Origin: Cranoglanis bouderius
Taxonomy: Eukaryota > Chordata > Actinopteri > Siluriformes > Cranoglanididae
Length of the DNA stretch: 64,000 nucleotides
Assembly: GCA_023630585.1 (NCBI GenBank)
Contig: CM042562.1
Span: 5,406,684-5,470,683, forward strand
Reading direction: 5' to 3'
A program made the translations under genes and the position numbers. The notes under the pieces are model-generated. The model did no database searches. It saw only the letters and a list, made by a program, of their open reading frames with translations, and was not told the DNA's origin. Below are positions 12,336-24,079 of this stretch, piece after piece. Positions within the stretch are counted from its first letter, which is position 1, and each line of letters opens with the position of its first letter.

Positions 12336-13958
12336 CAGTATCTCACAAAAGTGAGTACACCCCTCAGATTTTTGTAAATATTATATAATATCTTTTCATG
12401 GGACAACACTGACGAAATGACACTCTGCTACAATGTAAAGTAGTGAGTGTACAGCTTGTATAACAGTGTAAATTTGCTGTCCCCTCAAAATAACTCAACA
12501 CACAGCCATTAATGTCTAAACCGCTGGCAACAAAAGTGAGTACACCCCTAAATGAAAATTTCCAAATTGTGCCCAGTGTCAATATTTTGTGTGGCCACCA
12601 TTATTTTCCAGCACTGCCTTAACCCTGTTGGGTATAGAGTTCACCAGAGCTTCACAGGTTGCCACTGGAGTCCTCTTCCACTCCTCCATAATGACATCAC
12701 AGAGGTGGTGGATGTTAGAGACCTTGCACTCCTCCACCTCCCGTTTGAGGATGCCCCACAGATGCTCAATAGGGTTTAGGTCTGGAGACATGCTTGGCCA
12801 GTCCATCACCTTTACCCTCAGCTTCTTTAGCAAGGCAGAGGTCGTCTTGGAGGTGTGTTTGGGGTCGTTATCATGTTGGAATACTGCCCTGCGGCCCAGT
12901 TTCTGAAGGGAACTGCTTCAGTATGTCACAGTAAATGTTGGCATTCATGGTTCCCTCAATGAACTGTAGCTCCCCAGTGCCGGCAGCACTCATGCAGCCC
13001 CTGACCATGACACTTCCACCACCATGCTTGACTGTAGGCAAGACACACTTGTCTTTGTACTCCTCACCTGGTTGCTGCCACACACGCTTGACACCATCTG
13101 AACCAAATAAGTATATCTTGGTCTCATCAGACCACAGGACATGGTTCCAGTAATCCATGTCCTTAGTCTGCTTGTCTTCAGCAAACTGTTTGCGGGCTTT
13201 CTTTTGCATCATCTTTAGAAGAGGCTTCCTTCTGGGACAACAGCCATGCAGACCAATTTGATGCAGTGGTATGGTCTGAGCACTGACAGGCTGACCCCCC
13301 ACCCCTTCAACCTCTGCAGCAATGCTGGCAGCACTCATACGTCTATTCTGCAAAGCCAACCTCTGGATATGATGCTGAGCACATGCACTCAACTTCTTTG
13401 GTCGACCATGGCGAGGCCTGTTCTGAGTGGAACCTGTCCTGTTAAACCGCTGTATGGTCTTGGCCACCGTGCTGCAGCTCAGTTTCAGGGTGTTGGCAAT
13501 CTTCTTATAGCCTAGGCCATCTTTATGTAGAGCAACAATTCTTTTTTTCAGATCCTCAGAGAGTTCTTTGCCATGAGGTGCCATGTTGAACTTCCAGTGA
13601 CCAGTATGAGAGAGTGTGAGAGCGATAACACCAAACTTAACACACCTGCTCCCCATTCACACCTGAGACCTTGTAACACTAACGAGTCACATGACACCGG
13701 GGAGGGAAAATGGTTAATTGGGCCCAATTTGGACATGTTCACTTAGGGGTGTACTCACTTTTGTTGCCAGTGGTTTAGACATTAATGGTTGTGTGTTGAG
13801 TTATTTTGTGGGGACAGCAAATTTACACTGTTATACAAGCTGTACACTCACTACTTTACACTGTAGCAAAGTGTCATTTCGTCAGTGTTGTCCCATGAAA
13901 AGATATAATAAAATATTTACAAAAATGTGAGGGGTGTACTCACTTTTGTGAGATACTG
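12336..13958 (-). mobile_element. Tc1 element C (complete length) nested in A1
   Basis: The ends are CAGTATCTCACAAAAGTGAG and its complement, flanked by TA (12334-12335, 13959-13960). The inverted repeats are about 215 bp (12336-12550 and 13744-13958). Each carries an outer and an inner copy of AAAAGTGAGTACACCCCT, the IR/DR transposase-binding layout seen in Sleeping Beauty-type elements. At 1623 bp it is full length. The empty site is preserved in A2 near 16870-16890, where GCAGAAAGATATGTACACAT reads through on the minus strand. Confidence 0.96.
12579..13584 (-). pseudogene. Tc1 transposase of element C, nearly intact, one frameshift
   Basis: Starts at MAPHGKELSEDLKKRIVALH (ATG 13582-13584). 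The first helix-turn-helix (KKIANTLKLSCSTVAKTIQRF) is followed by a GRPKK basic hook-like motif and the second DNA-binding subdomain. The DDE domain includes VLWSDETKI (first Asp), VKHGGGSVMVRGCMSAAGTG, FQHDNDPKHTS (second Asp) and SPDLNPIEHLW (Glu), and ends ENNGGHTKY-stop (12579-12581). A few residues are missing after 'SAQTI', and a short deletion after 'CDILKQ' (about 12910) shifts the frame before FQHDND. It is the best-preserved transposase in the window but cannot make a full protein as read. Confidence 0.92.
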
Positions 13959-14729
13959 TATGTACACATTTTGGAGCAACATATGCTGCCATCCAGAGCA
14001 GAACAACGCCAAACCACATTCTGCCCAGATCACAAGCGCATGGTTGCAAAAGCAGAGAGTGCTGGTGCTAGCATGGCCTGCCTGCAGTCCTGACCTGTCT
14101 CCGATTGAGAATGTGTGGTGCATTATGAAGCGCAAAATAAGGCAACGAAGTTCCCGTACAGTTGCGCAGCTGAAGAAATGCATAATGGACGAATGGGGGA
14201 AAATTCCGATTGATAAACTTAATGAACTGGTGTCTTCAGTGCCCAAACTCTTAATAAGTGTTATTATAAGAAAAGGTGATGTTACACAGTGGTAAACAGT
14301 CGACTGTCCCAACTTTTTTGGAGTGTGTTGCAGTCATCAGGGTCATCGGGGATTTGAAATGAGTGTATATTTTCAAAAATAAATTAAATTCACAAAGTAA
14401 AACATCAAATAATGTATTAATAATGTGTTTTCCATATAGTACAGGGTGAATAGAATTTTCAAATGTCTCTTTTTATTTGTTTTTTTTTTTGCAATTTCCA
14501 TACTGTCCCAACTTTTTCGGAATTGGGGTTGTAAATTCAGACTGATGGATCATGTTTCAGCAAAAAGTGATGACACTTCTGAAAAAAATCTTCAGGAGGC
14601 CCATTACATGGATAAAATCTTGGGTAAGCTTACTACATTTTTAAATCAACAATTTAACCTGCAGGACATGTGAGGATTGTTCCAGATTGTACTAAAATTG
14701 GCTTTTCAAAATATACAAACAAACAAGTA

Positions 14730-16303
14730 CAGTCATGTGAAAAAATAAGTGCACCCCATGGATTGTGTTGGCTTTTTTGACATATTTGGACAAGCATTTG
14801 ATCATCTTTGAAACAGTGCCTATTAATAACGTTGATACACTATCGAATGACACATAAATTGACATTTTGTAATAATTTTTAAAATGAACAAAAACAGATC
14901 AGTCACATGGAAACAATAAGTACAACCCTACATTTATGACACCGTCAAATGCATAAAATTAGAATCAGGTGTTCAAGATTGGGTGCCAGTGATTAGAACC
15001 TGTTTAAGGAGTGCAGGTGGAACCTGTCTTATTTATACCCCTCTCATAGCTAGTGTCTGATGTTCTCTTTGTCATCATGCCAATATCTAAAGAGTTCTGT
15101 AAGGCCTTCTGAAAAAAAGGTTGTTGATGCCTATGAATCTTCAAGGGATTTAAAAACAGCTCCAAATTGTTTGAAATACATCATTCCACTGTAAGGAAAA
15201 TCATCTACAAGTGGCGCAGATTTCAAATGACTGCCAATTAGTCCAGGACTGGTCTTCCCAGCAAATTCAGCCCAAGAGCAGACCATCTGATGCAAAAAGA
15301 AGTCTCCAAGGACCCCAAAATTTCATCACACGATCTGCTAGTAAGTCTTGCAACTGTTGGTGTCAAAGTGCATGCGTTTACAATCAGAAAGAGATTGCAC
15401 AAATTTGACCTGCATGGGAGGCGTGCCAGGAAAAAGCCTTTGCTATCTAAAAAGAACATTAAAGCAAGACTACAGTTTGCCAGTTAATATATAGGCAAAG
15501 ACCAGGCCTTTTGGAATAATGTGCTCTGAACAGACAAATCAAAGATAGAGTTGTTTGGCCACTGTAACAGCAGACATGTTTGGCACAGACCAAAGACAGC
15601 TTTTCAGGAGAAGCACCTCATACCATCTATTAAGCACGGTGGTGGAAATGTTATGGTTTGGGGTTGCTTCGCTGCCTCAGGGACTGGACAGCTTGCATTC
15701 ATTGATTCAACTATGAATTCTGCATCATATCAAAGAGTGCTTGAAGATAATGTGAGGCCATCTGTCCAAAAGTTGAAGCTGAAATGAAAGTGGACCTTTC
15801 AACAGGATAATGATCCTAAGCACACTAGAAAATGCAACAAAAAATGGCTCAAAAACAAGAAATGGAGGGTTATGGAATGGCCTAGTCAAAGCCCAGATTT
15901 GAATTCCATTGAAACGTTGTGGGGGGATTTGAAACAGGCAGTACATGCAAGAAAACCCTCAAACATCATGCAACTGAAAGAATATTCCATGGAAGTGTGG
16001 TCAAAAATTCCAGCAAACCTGGTGGACAATTATGCAAAACGCCTACAAGAAGTTATTTCTGATAAAGGCGGCAATACTAGCTTCTGAGCCCAAGGGTGTA
16101 CTTACTTTTTCCACAGAAGACTATCACATCTATTGAAATTTGTGTTGCATAAGTAATTGAAAAAGCTAATTTTCCTTGTGGTTTTGTTCAAGTATATCAA
16201 CTTTATTAATAGGCACTGTTTCAAAGTTGATCAAATGTTTGCTTGTCTAAATATGTCAAAAAAGCCTGCAATTTCCATGGGGTGTAATTTTTTCACATGA
16301 CTG
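14730..16303 (+). mobile_element. Tc1 element D
   Basis: The ends are CAGTCATGTGAAAAAATAAG and CTTTTTTCACATGACTG-like, flanked by TA (14728-14729 and 16304-16305). The inverted repeats run over 100 bp and share GGCACTGTTTCAAAG-like segments. Length 1574 bp is full size. It lies in the short interval between A1 and A2. Confidence 0.93.
15077..16087 (+). pseudogene. Tc1 transposase pseudogene of element D
   Basis: Begins MPISKEFCKAF then hits a stop. Recognisable blocks follow in different frames: VSKDPKISSHDLLVSLATVG and HGRRARKKPLLSKKNIKARL, then VL-stop-TDKSKIELFG (first Asp kept, preceding Trp now TGA). After that come IKHGGGNVMVWGCFAASGTG, FQQDNDPKHT (second Asp), WPSQSPDLNSIETLWGDL (Glu) and the end DKGGNTSF-stop (16085-16087). 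All three catalytic residues survive, but several stops and frameshifts inactivate it. Confidence 0.9.
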
Positions 16304-16407
16304 TATTCGAGGCTGAGCTAAAAAATTGTTAAGTTAAACTAAGTCAGTTCAAGTTGTAGATTTTATTCATGCATAAGACAAAGTATTATAATGCCTATCA
16401 GTCATGA

Positions 16408-17852
16408 TTTTAAAATCATTTGAAAATTCAATTCACCCTGTACTATATTGAAAACACATTATTAACACATTATTTGATGTTTTACTTTGTGAATTTAATT
16501 TATTTTTGAAAATATATACCCATTTAAAATCTGATGAATGAAACACACTCCAAAAAAGTTGGGACAGTCGACTGTTTACCGCTGTGTAACATCACCTTTT
16601 CTTTTAATAACACTTATTAAGCGTTTGGGCACTGAAGAAACCAGTTTGTTAAGTTTAGCAATCGGAATTTTCCCCATTCATCCATTATGCATTTCTTCAT
16701 CTGTGCAACTGTACGGGAACGGGAACACATTCTCAATCGGCTACAGGTCAGGACTGCAGGCGGGCCATGCTAGCACCAGCACTCTCTGCTTACGCAACCA
16801 TTCGCTTGTAATCTGGGCAGAATGTGGTTTGGTGTTGTCCTGTTCTGGATGGCAGCATATGTTGCTCCAAAATGTGTACATATCTTTCTGCATTAATGGT
16901 GCCCCCACAGATGTGCAAGTTACCCATGCCATGGGGATTGACACACCCCCATACCATGACAGATGCTGGCTTTTGGACCTGACGCTGATAACAGCTTGGA
17001 TGGTCCTTTTACTCTTTGGCCTGGAGAACACGACGGCTGTTTTGTCCAAAAACTATTTGAAACTCGTCGGACCACAAAGCACGTTTCCACTGTGCTACTG
17101 TCCATCTCAGATGAGACTGAGCCCAGAGAAGTTGACGGCATTTCTAGCCAGTGTTGATGTATGGCTTCTGCTTTGCATAGTAAAGTCTTAGGTTGCATGT
17201 GGCTGCAGCGGTGAATGGTGTTGACTGACAAAGGTTTACCAAAATATTCCTGAGCCCATGTCAGGATATCCATTACAGACTCTTGACGGTTTTTAAGAGA
17301 TCGGAGATCACGTGCATTCAGAAGTGGTTTTTGGTCTTGCCCTTTACGCACCGAGACTTGACCAAATTCCGTGAATCTTTTAATTATATTGTGCACTGTA
17401 GAAGGTGAAATGCCCAAAATCCTACCGATTTGTCTTTGGGGAATGTTGTTCTCAAAGTGTTGGATTCTTTGCTGACACATCTGTTGGCAGATTGGCGAGC
17501 CTCGACCCATCCTTGCTCTTGAAGGACTAGGCTTTTTTGAAGGCTCCTTATATACTATGATTAGACGATTGCCTCCAATGTTTCACATCACCTTCTTATT
17601 TCAGCTTGTCACATCGCTATTACTCCTAAATTGCCTTCATTCTAAAGTTTTTTAGAATGTGTTGCATGCATCAATTTCAAAATAAATGTTTATCTTCAAA
17701 AAACTATGCAGTTGATTATATAGGTAAAACATCAAATACCTTGTCTTTATACGTTTTTTGTCTAAATACAATTCAAAGTACATTTACAAATCACTCCTCT
17801 TTGTTTTTATCAGCATTTTCCATACTGTCCCAACTTTTTCAGATTGGGGTTG
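16408..17852 (-). mobile_element. Tc1 element A2, inverted relative of A1, one end truncated
   Basis: The right end is the complement of CAACCCCAATCTGAAAAAGT, followed by TA (17853-17854). The left end lacks the terminal repeat and begins inside it near AAATCATTTGAAAATTCAATT. The body matches A1 in inverted orientation, including CAACTTTTTTGGAGTGTGTT-like and transposase sequence. It has neither the family-B nor the element-C insert, so it serves as the unoccupied reference for A1. Confidence 0.88.
16576..17510 (-). pseudogene. Tc1 transposase pseudogene of A2
   Basis: Starts MGRGSPICQQM (ATG at 17508-17510). The helix-turn-helix segment RQIGRILGISPSTVHNIIKR is followed by SVRKGQDQKPLLNARDLRSL and YFGKPLSVNTIHRC. 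Then the frame shifts. DDE pieces include SVRSKSQ, EQDNTKPHSAQITSEWL (second Asp present, unlike A1) and WPACSPDL-stop-PIENV (Glu in reach of a stop). It ends in KGDVT plus stop (16576-16578). It is inactive through a stop, frameshifts and a deletion after PIENV. Confidence 0.88.
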
Positions 17853-17854
17853 TA

Positions 17855-18384
17855 ATACAGCTTTAAACATATAAATGACTAACTATACTGCACAAATTAT
17901 GAAACCACACTGACTAAATAACAGCATTAAAATGTACAAATAAAAGGGGAAAAACATACAAAGACCTTTGTTGTCTTGTGTAACCTAGTAAATTTTCGCA
18001 TTTCAGAAAGTTTTGGCCTCTTGCTAGCAACAGCAACACACAAAATTTCTTAAAATTTCCCTAACAGTATATTGGCATTTCACAGTTAGAACGAGAGTTG
18101 GAGGAGTATATAGCACTTCAGGAGGAGATATAGATAGGCCAGGGTTAACCAGAACATATCCTCTGTGATGATAATGAAGATTCACCGTTGAACTGTAGGG
18201 CTTGTGGAAAATTAATTTGGCTGTTCAACAGCTTCTTTCCCTTGAGCACGAGTCAATAACTTAGTCCCTGGAGTCATGTAGCTTTATTTTACATCTGTCA
18301 GTCATGTGTAGAGGCTGAAGTGGGCGGGCATTATTGACCACTTATCGGGCTTAATGGGCCCCCCAGGCCAAACCCATCTTTCCA

Positions 18385-18422
<38 letters not shown>

Positions 18423-21270
18423 ATTAGTAGACACATACTTGGTGTGAGACTTTCCTGAATTAAGTACACATGATAGGATCATTGATATTTGTGGATATTA
18501 TTTAAATAGAAATGCATATAGAACATCAGTTTGTTTATAAAATGAAGTGTTCATAACGTCAGTCCAATAACTTATAGACAGTGTATTCCATTGCTTGTAA
18601 AAAATCAGAACTGATGAGTGTCCTAAAAACACAAATGATGAACAAAAAATTTATTATTAAATACATATACTTATTCACCCTTCAAGTGAATAATTATTTT
18701 CATTATACACCATAATCACACCTCCTTTGGATTAATGTTGATGGCTGATATGTCAAACATTTAAATTGATAAAATTTTGGATTATTTTATAATCTTGAAT
18801 CAATGACAGTAGTAGCTAACTGATTCATGTGCATTGATTATTTGTTGCTTGCGGCATAAAGACATATTTAACACCTGCTAGAGTGAGGTACATTTTAGCT
18901 GAAGGGGAAATTGCAGAGCAATTTAATGAAATTTAGGAACAACATTGATAGCTAAGTTCTTTTTGCTGAACTAAACAATATGTATTTAATTGTAGCTATA
19001 CCCCCAACCGTTTGAACACAATATATACTTTATATTATGTTTTGGATTAACCTATTAAATATGTGCAATTCGTAACACTTGAAAAAAAATTAATTTGGAA
19101 TCAAATATTTGAAAATCTTTGGAATTAAATTTCTATTCTTTCTCAGTCTTTAATTTTTAATTTAGGCAAAATGTGTTTTCTAAATAGGGTCTATTGTTGA
19201 AAAAGATTAAACATTTATAAAATAATATGAATTTAATAATGTAACAATTCTCCCCATTTGTGTACCAAGTCAAGAACAAATGAAAGACATTGCTGGATAA
19301 ATGTTTTTTCTAATTCAGGTGTTCACCTACAGGAGTCCAGGAGCAGAGTAAAAATAAAAATTACATATAGAACTTCATAATTTTGCACAGTGAGTTCTTG
19401 CTCATCCTTTTATACAACCAATTTTGACTATAATATATTGTCAAATCATTCAAAATATGCACGTATGACGCTACAGCTGCTCTCCATATTCAAATGCAGT
19501 GTGGCTCATAAAGCTGGATGTCCCTGCACGCTGCATGCTCAGCTCAGCATCACCTGTCACTACACACCAGCACCAGTGATAAATAAATAAGTATTATTTC
19601 TGTTTCATTCGTACTGCTATGAATTATTCAGAAATCCTAAAATATATCAAATCACCTAATCTTACACCTAACACTGAACACAAACCATATTCGTTGGAAC
19701 AATGACTATTCATATCACTTTCTGCAAAACGCACACACACACACGGTACAGTGGGGATCACAGGTTAGAATGAGGCATATTTACCAGAAATGAGCAGTGT
19801 GTCTGGGGGAATGAGGGCAGGTCCCAGTGTATAGTCACGCCCAGTGGCCCTCAGATAGAGATGAATTGTAGGAGCAGTAGCTGATGGGTAGAGATACAAG
19901 CCTTGACAAGCTTTAGATTCAAAGAATGACAATAGAACAAGCTCAAGCAAATCAATGGGAAGGAAAGCAAGTGGGGTCAACTCTTAGGTACACATGATCA
20001 GCACAGCAGCCAAATGATGCCATCCATCAGAACGGACAATGCAATTTGCCCTCCATTTCCTCATCAATCAAACTTGATATGTGTGAATCAGTGTCTCTGT
20101 GGGGGCATTGGTGCTTGCTGGATGTTTCACAGGAGAGATAGAAAGATATGGCAGTTTTTTTTTTTACATGCACACTAAGTTTAGTATAGGTTATAAATGC
20201 AGATCAAAATATTTCACTTCAATTTGATATGCAAAGATTTATTAATCACAGCTCTCAGGATTTACTGAAATCAATCAGTCAAGAGATGGATAAGATCCAG
20301 TGCCTCATTATAAATCATCTAATCACACTTCACATGCACACATTTTTAGTGCATCAGTTATGTAACTATTATGAGCTTTTCTCTAACGATTAAAAACATC
20401 TGTATGTGAATTGAGTGGCAATTGTACGACTGTGAGACACTCTTATGATTCTGTTTAGAAGATATCCTCAAAAACAGTAAGGTTTAAAAATTATTGGACA
20501 GTGCACCTGCTCATGATATTAAGCTGAGATGAACCGATAATTATTCTACTATTCTCATAAATCCCATGCATTGTGTTATGAAAATAATTAAATAATCTAT
20601 ATTTAATTTACCAACAGTCCATACATTACTAAAACACTAGACCAAGGTAGAACAATACAAGTGTATTTTAAAGATTCATATATTATATAAATATGTTTGA
20701 AAATACTAAATATTGTTTGACAATTATACCATAACCCATGCATCTATTTCCTGACCTGCAATCTCTGAGATACATGCTATCGCCTACATATAACCTTACT
20801 CAGATGATTGAGTGATAATTAGCATGTGTCACAACATACAGCCAACGGATTTGTCGAAGATTTCAGGGTTGTATGCTTGAACAAACAGCTTACTTATCTT
20901 CCCTATGGACGCCCTCCTGAGCATACGCACACAAGACAATGACCTGTCAATCATGCTGTAATGACTGCATAAGCCATGCCTGAGCAGAGACGAATCCATT
21001 GTCACAACTACATTAATCTTAATGTGAGCACACTGCTCGGGCTGCTATAACCATGTATATGTTTACCAATGCAATCAGCACAGCACTAGAACATGCAACT
21101 CAGGCCTTTTCAGCAGCTCACTCTGAATATTAATGGTGTGCAATAGAGATGGTACAATGAAACAGAAACACTACATGTGAGGACCTATCAGTCAGTATCA
21201 GCAAATGCTTTTTATTCATGTATGAGCCAAAGATGGAAAAGAGGAAGAAATAGATTGGCAGAATCTGAGG

Positions 21271-21271
<1 letters not shown>
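17855..21271. other. Intergenic DNA, nothing firm
   Basis: AT-rich unique sequence. An open frame on the minus strand at 19765-19980 (71 residues, ending near a TGGTAAAT donor-like site) is not recognised and is probably chance. A (CT)n tract is listed separately. Confidence 0.45.
18384..18422. repeat. (CT)n microsatellite
   Basis: About 19 CT units with one G interruption. Confidence 0.95.

Positions 21272-21360
<89 letters not shown>
21272..21360. repeat. (AC)n microsatellite
   Basis: About 44 uninterrupted AC units. A second long AC tract follows within 140 bp. Confidence 0.98.
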
Positions 21361-21362
<2 letters not shown>

Positions 21363-21494
21363 AGCTGCCTAAAGGAACAGGTGTGTGTACTCCCACACAG
21401 AGGTCACACTGTTTCAGTAGAGCTTTTTGATCAGAAGGGTTTTCCCCAAAGTTTCCAATCCATCTCTTCACTTATAATTCTGCTCCAAGGCAGG

Positions 21495-21497
<3 letters not shown>

Positions 21498-21567
<70 letters not shown>
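21498..21567. repeat. (AC)n microsatellite
   Basis: About 35 AC units, in the same phase as the tract at 21272-21360. Confidence 0.98.
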
Positions 21568-21568
<1 letters not shown>

Positions 21569-21571
<3 letters not shown>

Positions 21572-23461
21572 TTTCTCTGTAGTTTTGGTTGATGACAGAG
21601 TTGAGTTTGTGTAAAGTCTTTCAAACGAGGTTATCTCTAATTTTAAATCTATATGAATGATTTTTCCTATTTCCTCCCATACCTCAAGTTGTATGAAAAG
21701 GTATAAAGTTTAGAAAGCTTAGGGTTAGGGCTAATTCACATGAGAGCCGCAGCGCGTTTGAATTTGTACAATTTCTTATGAGCTCAGGTTGGTCAAAAAA
21801 AAACAACTTTTTATTAAGATAAATATATTCAGACATAAATTGTGGCTTTAGAGTTTTCGTTACATAAGGAAAAACATGTCTTTTGTCCTTTATTAATGAA
21901 GAAACTGCAAAATCCAGTAGAGGCATATGATTCCAAGTCAATTTTGGCAGCATTTGTGCACTAAATCACCAACACTACAGTTCACGAAAACGTTTTGCTT
22001 GTTTCCTCTGTTGATTTATGTGCACACAAATGAAACCAAATTGCTGTAGAGAGCAGGATCCTAATCCTGTGGTGCTGAATGTGCTACACTTTTTAACCAA
22101 ACAGGTGTCTGCATCATAGCAAAATGTAGATTCATCAATATGGATAAAATGACTAGATTTAGAATAAAACACCCAGATTCTATGACACTATGATTGACAC
22201 AGTAACCAGGAGGACATCCTGTTTCTTCAGTCAGTGTCTGGGAGCCACAATCACGCAACCACACAACAGCAATTTTGCTTCCTTCTTCAGGAGGTCAGAA
22301 AGTCAACATTTCCTTACCAGGATAAGTGGTGCAAGGCAGAGGGTGAGTTTAGAGATCATAACCTGCCAACTGGGTGTGGCATGATGAGCGCTGGTGATTG
22401 GTGTGGGAGATTGTAGGTGAGTAGGATGAGGAAGCTGTGGGAGTGTGGGAGCTATCAGAGGTGAGAGAAATCAGAGGTGAGCTGTTCAGGGTGAGCAGAT
22501 TCAGTGTGGATGATTCAGTCTGTCATCACCTGCCACGCTGACATGTGTGTGGCAGAGTGAAGGCTTAAAAGTGATAAAGAAAGAGATGGAAGAAATGTCA
22601 CAGCACGGAAACAGGAGCAGCCTGGATATGATGCTGACTGAATTTACAGAGCCCAATATAAAAACTTTTACATCATTTCACCAAAATATCAAGAGCTAAC
22701 AGACAATGATTTATTTTGGAGCATTGGAATACTATATGCTTAGGTTTGGTGCAATATAAAACACACACAAATATGTATAATGAAATACTGATTAATATTC
22801 CACCTTTCCTCTCAGTGTTGTGCCTTGTAAATTAGGAGCAGATAGAGAGACAGGACGAGGTGTGCTATAGAAAGAAAATCCTTTCCTTCATTGTATTTTT
22901 GTTCTTTATTTGCTAGTCGTACATTTACTTATTAATTTCTTCGTTTTAACTGCGATTCTTTTTCCCCTCTTGATATTTGTCAATATGGGCCTGACCTCTA
23001 CGGCCAAACCCTTTCCTGTGATGTTGAACCCAGCAATAGCCTTGAAAAGTGAGCATTAAATTAAACGAGGGAGAACACAGATTGTTGTATAATTCATCTG
23101 GACCCCCCGCTGAGATTCCTCAATGCAGCCATGTTACTGTCTGGATTTGAATTTCCTTTTGTTGCTGTGTTTGTGCAATACACAATGTGAATCCTGCCAG
23201 GGCCCAGTAAATTACCTCTTTAAACATTCATTTGGCTTAACCAAGAGAAGAAGGAAAAAACCTCTTGATTTAATATACAATGAATAAGTTAATAAAAAGG
23301 ATTTTTTTCCCTCCATGCACATATTTTTCCACTCTCATACTTCACTCTAAAATCAGAAGCAGAAAAAAATGGGAAGAGAAGGAGACTGAAAAAAAATCAA
23401 GTCTCAGAATATATGTGATCAGAAGTATAACAACAACAAAAAAGAAGGAAGGACAAACCAA

Positions 23462-23466
<5 letters not shown>
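21569..23466. other. Intergenic DNA with one conserved-looking island
   Basis: No exon recognised. 22420-22510 has imperfect GAGGTGAG/TCAGAGGTGAG repeats. 22980-23230 is balanced in base composition and repeat-free, the profile of a conserved non-coding element; alignment would be needed to decide. Confidence 0.4.

Positions 23467-23528
<62 letters not shown>
23467..23528. repeat. (GA)n microsatellite
   Basis: About 31 GA units directly upstream of the most GC-rich interval nearby (23550-23700). Confidence 0.97.
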
Positions 23529-23531
<3 letters not shown>

Positions 23532-23908
23532 GGGATATGAGCAGGGACTGATGTGCCTCACAGGGCCCCTCCTGCCTCCCAAAATATCACGCGCGGGAGG
23601 TGCGGGAGCGTGGCAGCAGCGAGGCGGCCCCTCGCTCCCCAGAGACTCAACACCGCTATCATTAGTGAGGGAGACAGCAGGCTCGAGTGGCATACAAACT
23701 TCAGCAAAACGTCAAGAGAAAGGAGTGCACCACTGCCGAGCTGGCAAACTTCACCAAATTAATACTGCTGAAAATAAAAGGCAGGACAACTTTCAACCAG
23801 CCAGAGAGAGGAGCCAGAAAGAGAAAAAGAAAGAGTGTGAGTGTGAGCGGGTGGGGGGAAACTGCAGGAGGAAGAAAGTATGGGAATGTGCTGGGTTCTC
23901 ACTAGGAG

Positions 23909-24079
23909 ATGCGTTCGTTTTGGAGATCTGTGGTTGTGCTTTTCTCTGCCTCAGCTACTCAGACAGCGTTTGAAGACAAACCACACCAAGGATGCCTTCC
24001 TTTTCAGATGAGGTCATCAGAAGTCTTGGAGATAGAAGACTTCTCTTCTCTGGAGTTTGATTCTGCTAAAGACTTCTGA
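23909..24079 (+). CDS. Candidate short frame with signal-peptide-like start, possibly a 5' exon
   Basis: An open frame of 56 codons begins MRSFWRSVVVLFSASATQTA: a basic start, then a hydrophobic stretch (VVVLFSASA) and small residues like a signal-peptidase site, followed by acidic, unstructured-looking sequence to a TGA. It follows a GC-rich, CpG-containing segment (23550-23700) that could be a promoter or 5' UTR. No homologue is recognised. A splice-acceptor-like CTTCCTTTTCAG lies inside the frame, and no strong donor was found. It may be chance. Confidence 0.2.
   Translation: MRSFWRSVVVLFSASATQTAFEDKPHQGCLPFQMRSSEVLEIEDFSSLEFDSAKDF

Larger units (their letters stand above)
11722..14295 (+). 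pseudogene. Tc1 transposase pseudogene of A1, split by a nested Tc1
   Basis: The N-terminal helix-turn-helix domain reads ILGISPSTVNNIIKRFKEF (about residues 33-51), followed by a basic linker and SVNTIHRCIRRC. Near 12090 the frame changes, giving VLWSDEFQIVFG with the first catalytic Asp. It then reads ISVRSKSQSVMVWGCFSAHG and NAERY at the nested insertion (12334). It resumes after 13960 with EQNNAKPHSA, where the second catalytic Asp of the usual QDN is Asn. The final part is CSPDLSPIENVW (Glu present) and KGDVTQW-stop (14293-14295). It is inactive by insertion, frameshift and the D-to-N change. Confidence 0.9.
11020..14531 (+). mobile_element. Tc1 element A1, host of two nested insertions
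   Basis: The ends are CAACCCCAATTCCGATAAAG and its complement (CTTTTTCGGAATTGGGGTTG), each flanked by TA (11018-11019, 14532-14533). The element carries a Tc1 transposase on the plus strand. It is interrupted by a family-B copy (11107-11576) in its left part and by a complete Tc1 (12336-13958) inside the transposase gene. Subtracting the inserts leaves about 1.4 kb. An inverted relative (A2) lies at 16408-17852. Confidence 0.9.

Noticed and set aside
19765..19980. Minus-strand 71-residue open frame with a donor-like end
   Set aside because: No recognised domain, weak acceptor, no neighbouring exons.
21130..21614. Thr-His and Val-Cys repeat open frames
   Set aside because: Translations of (AC)n tracts.
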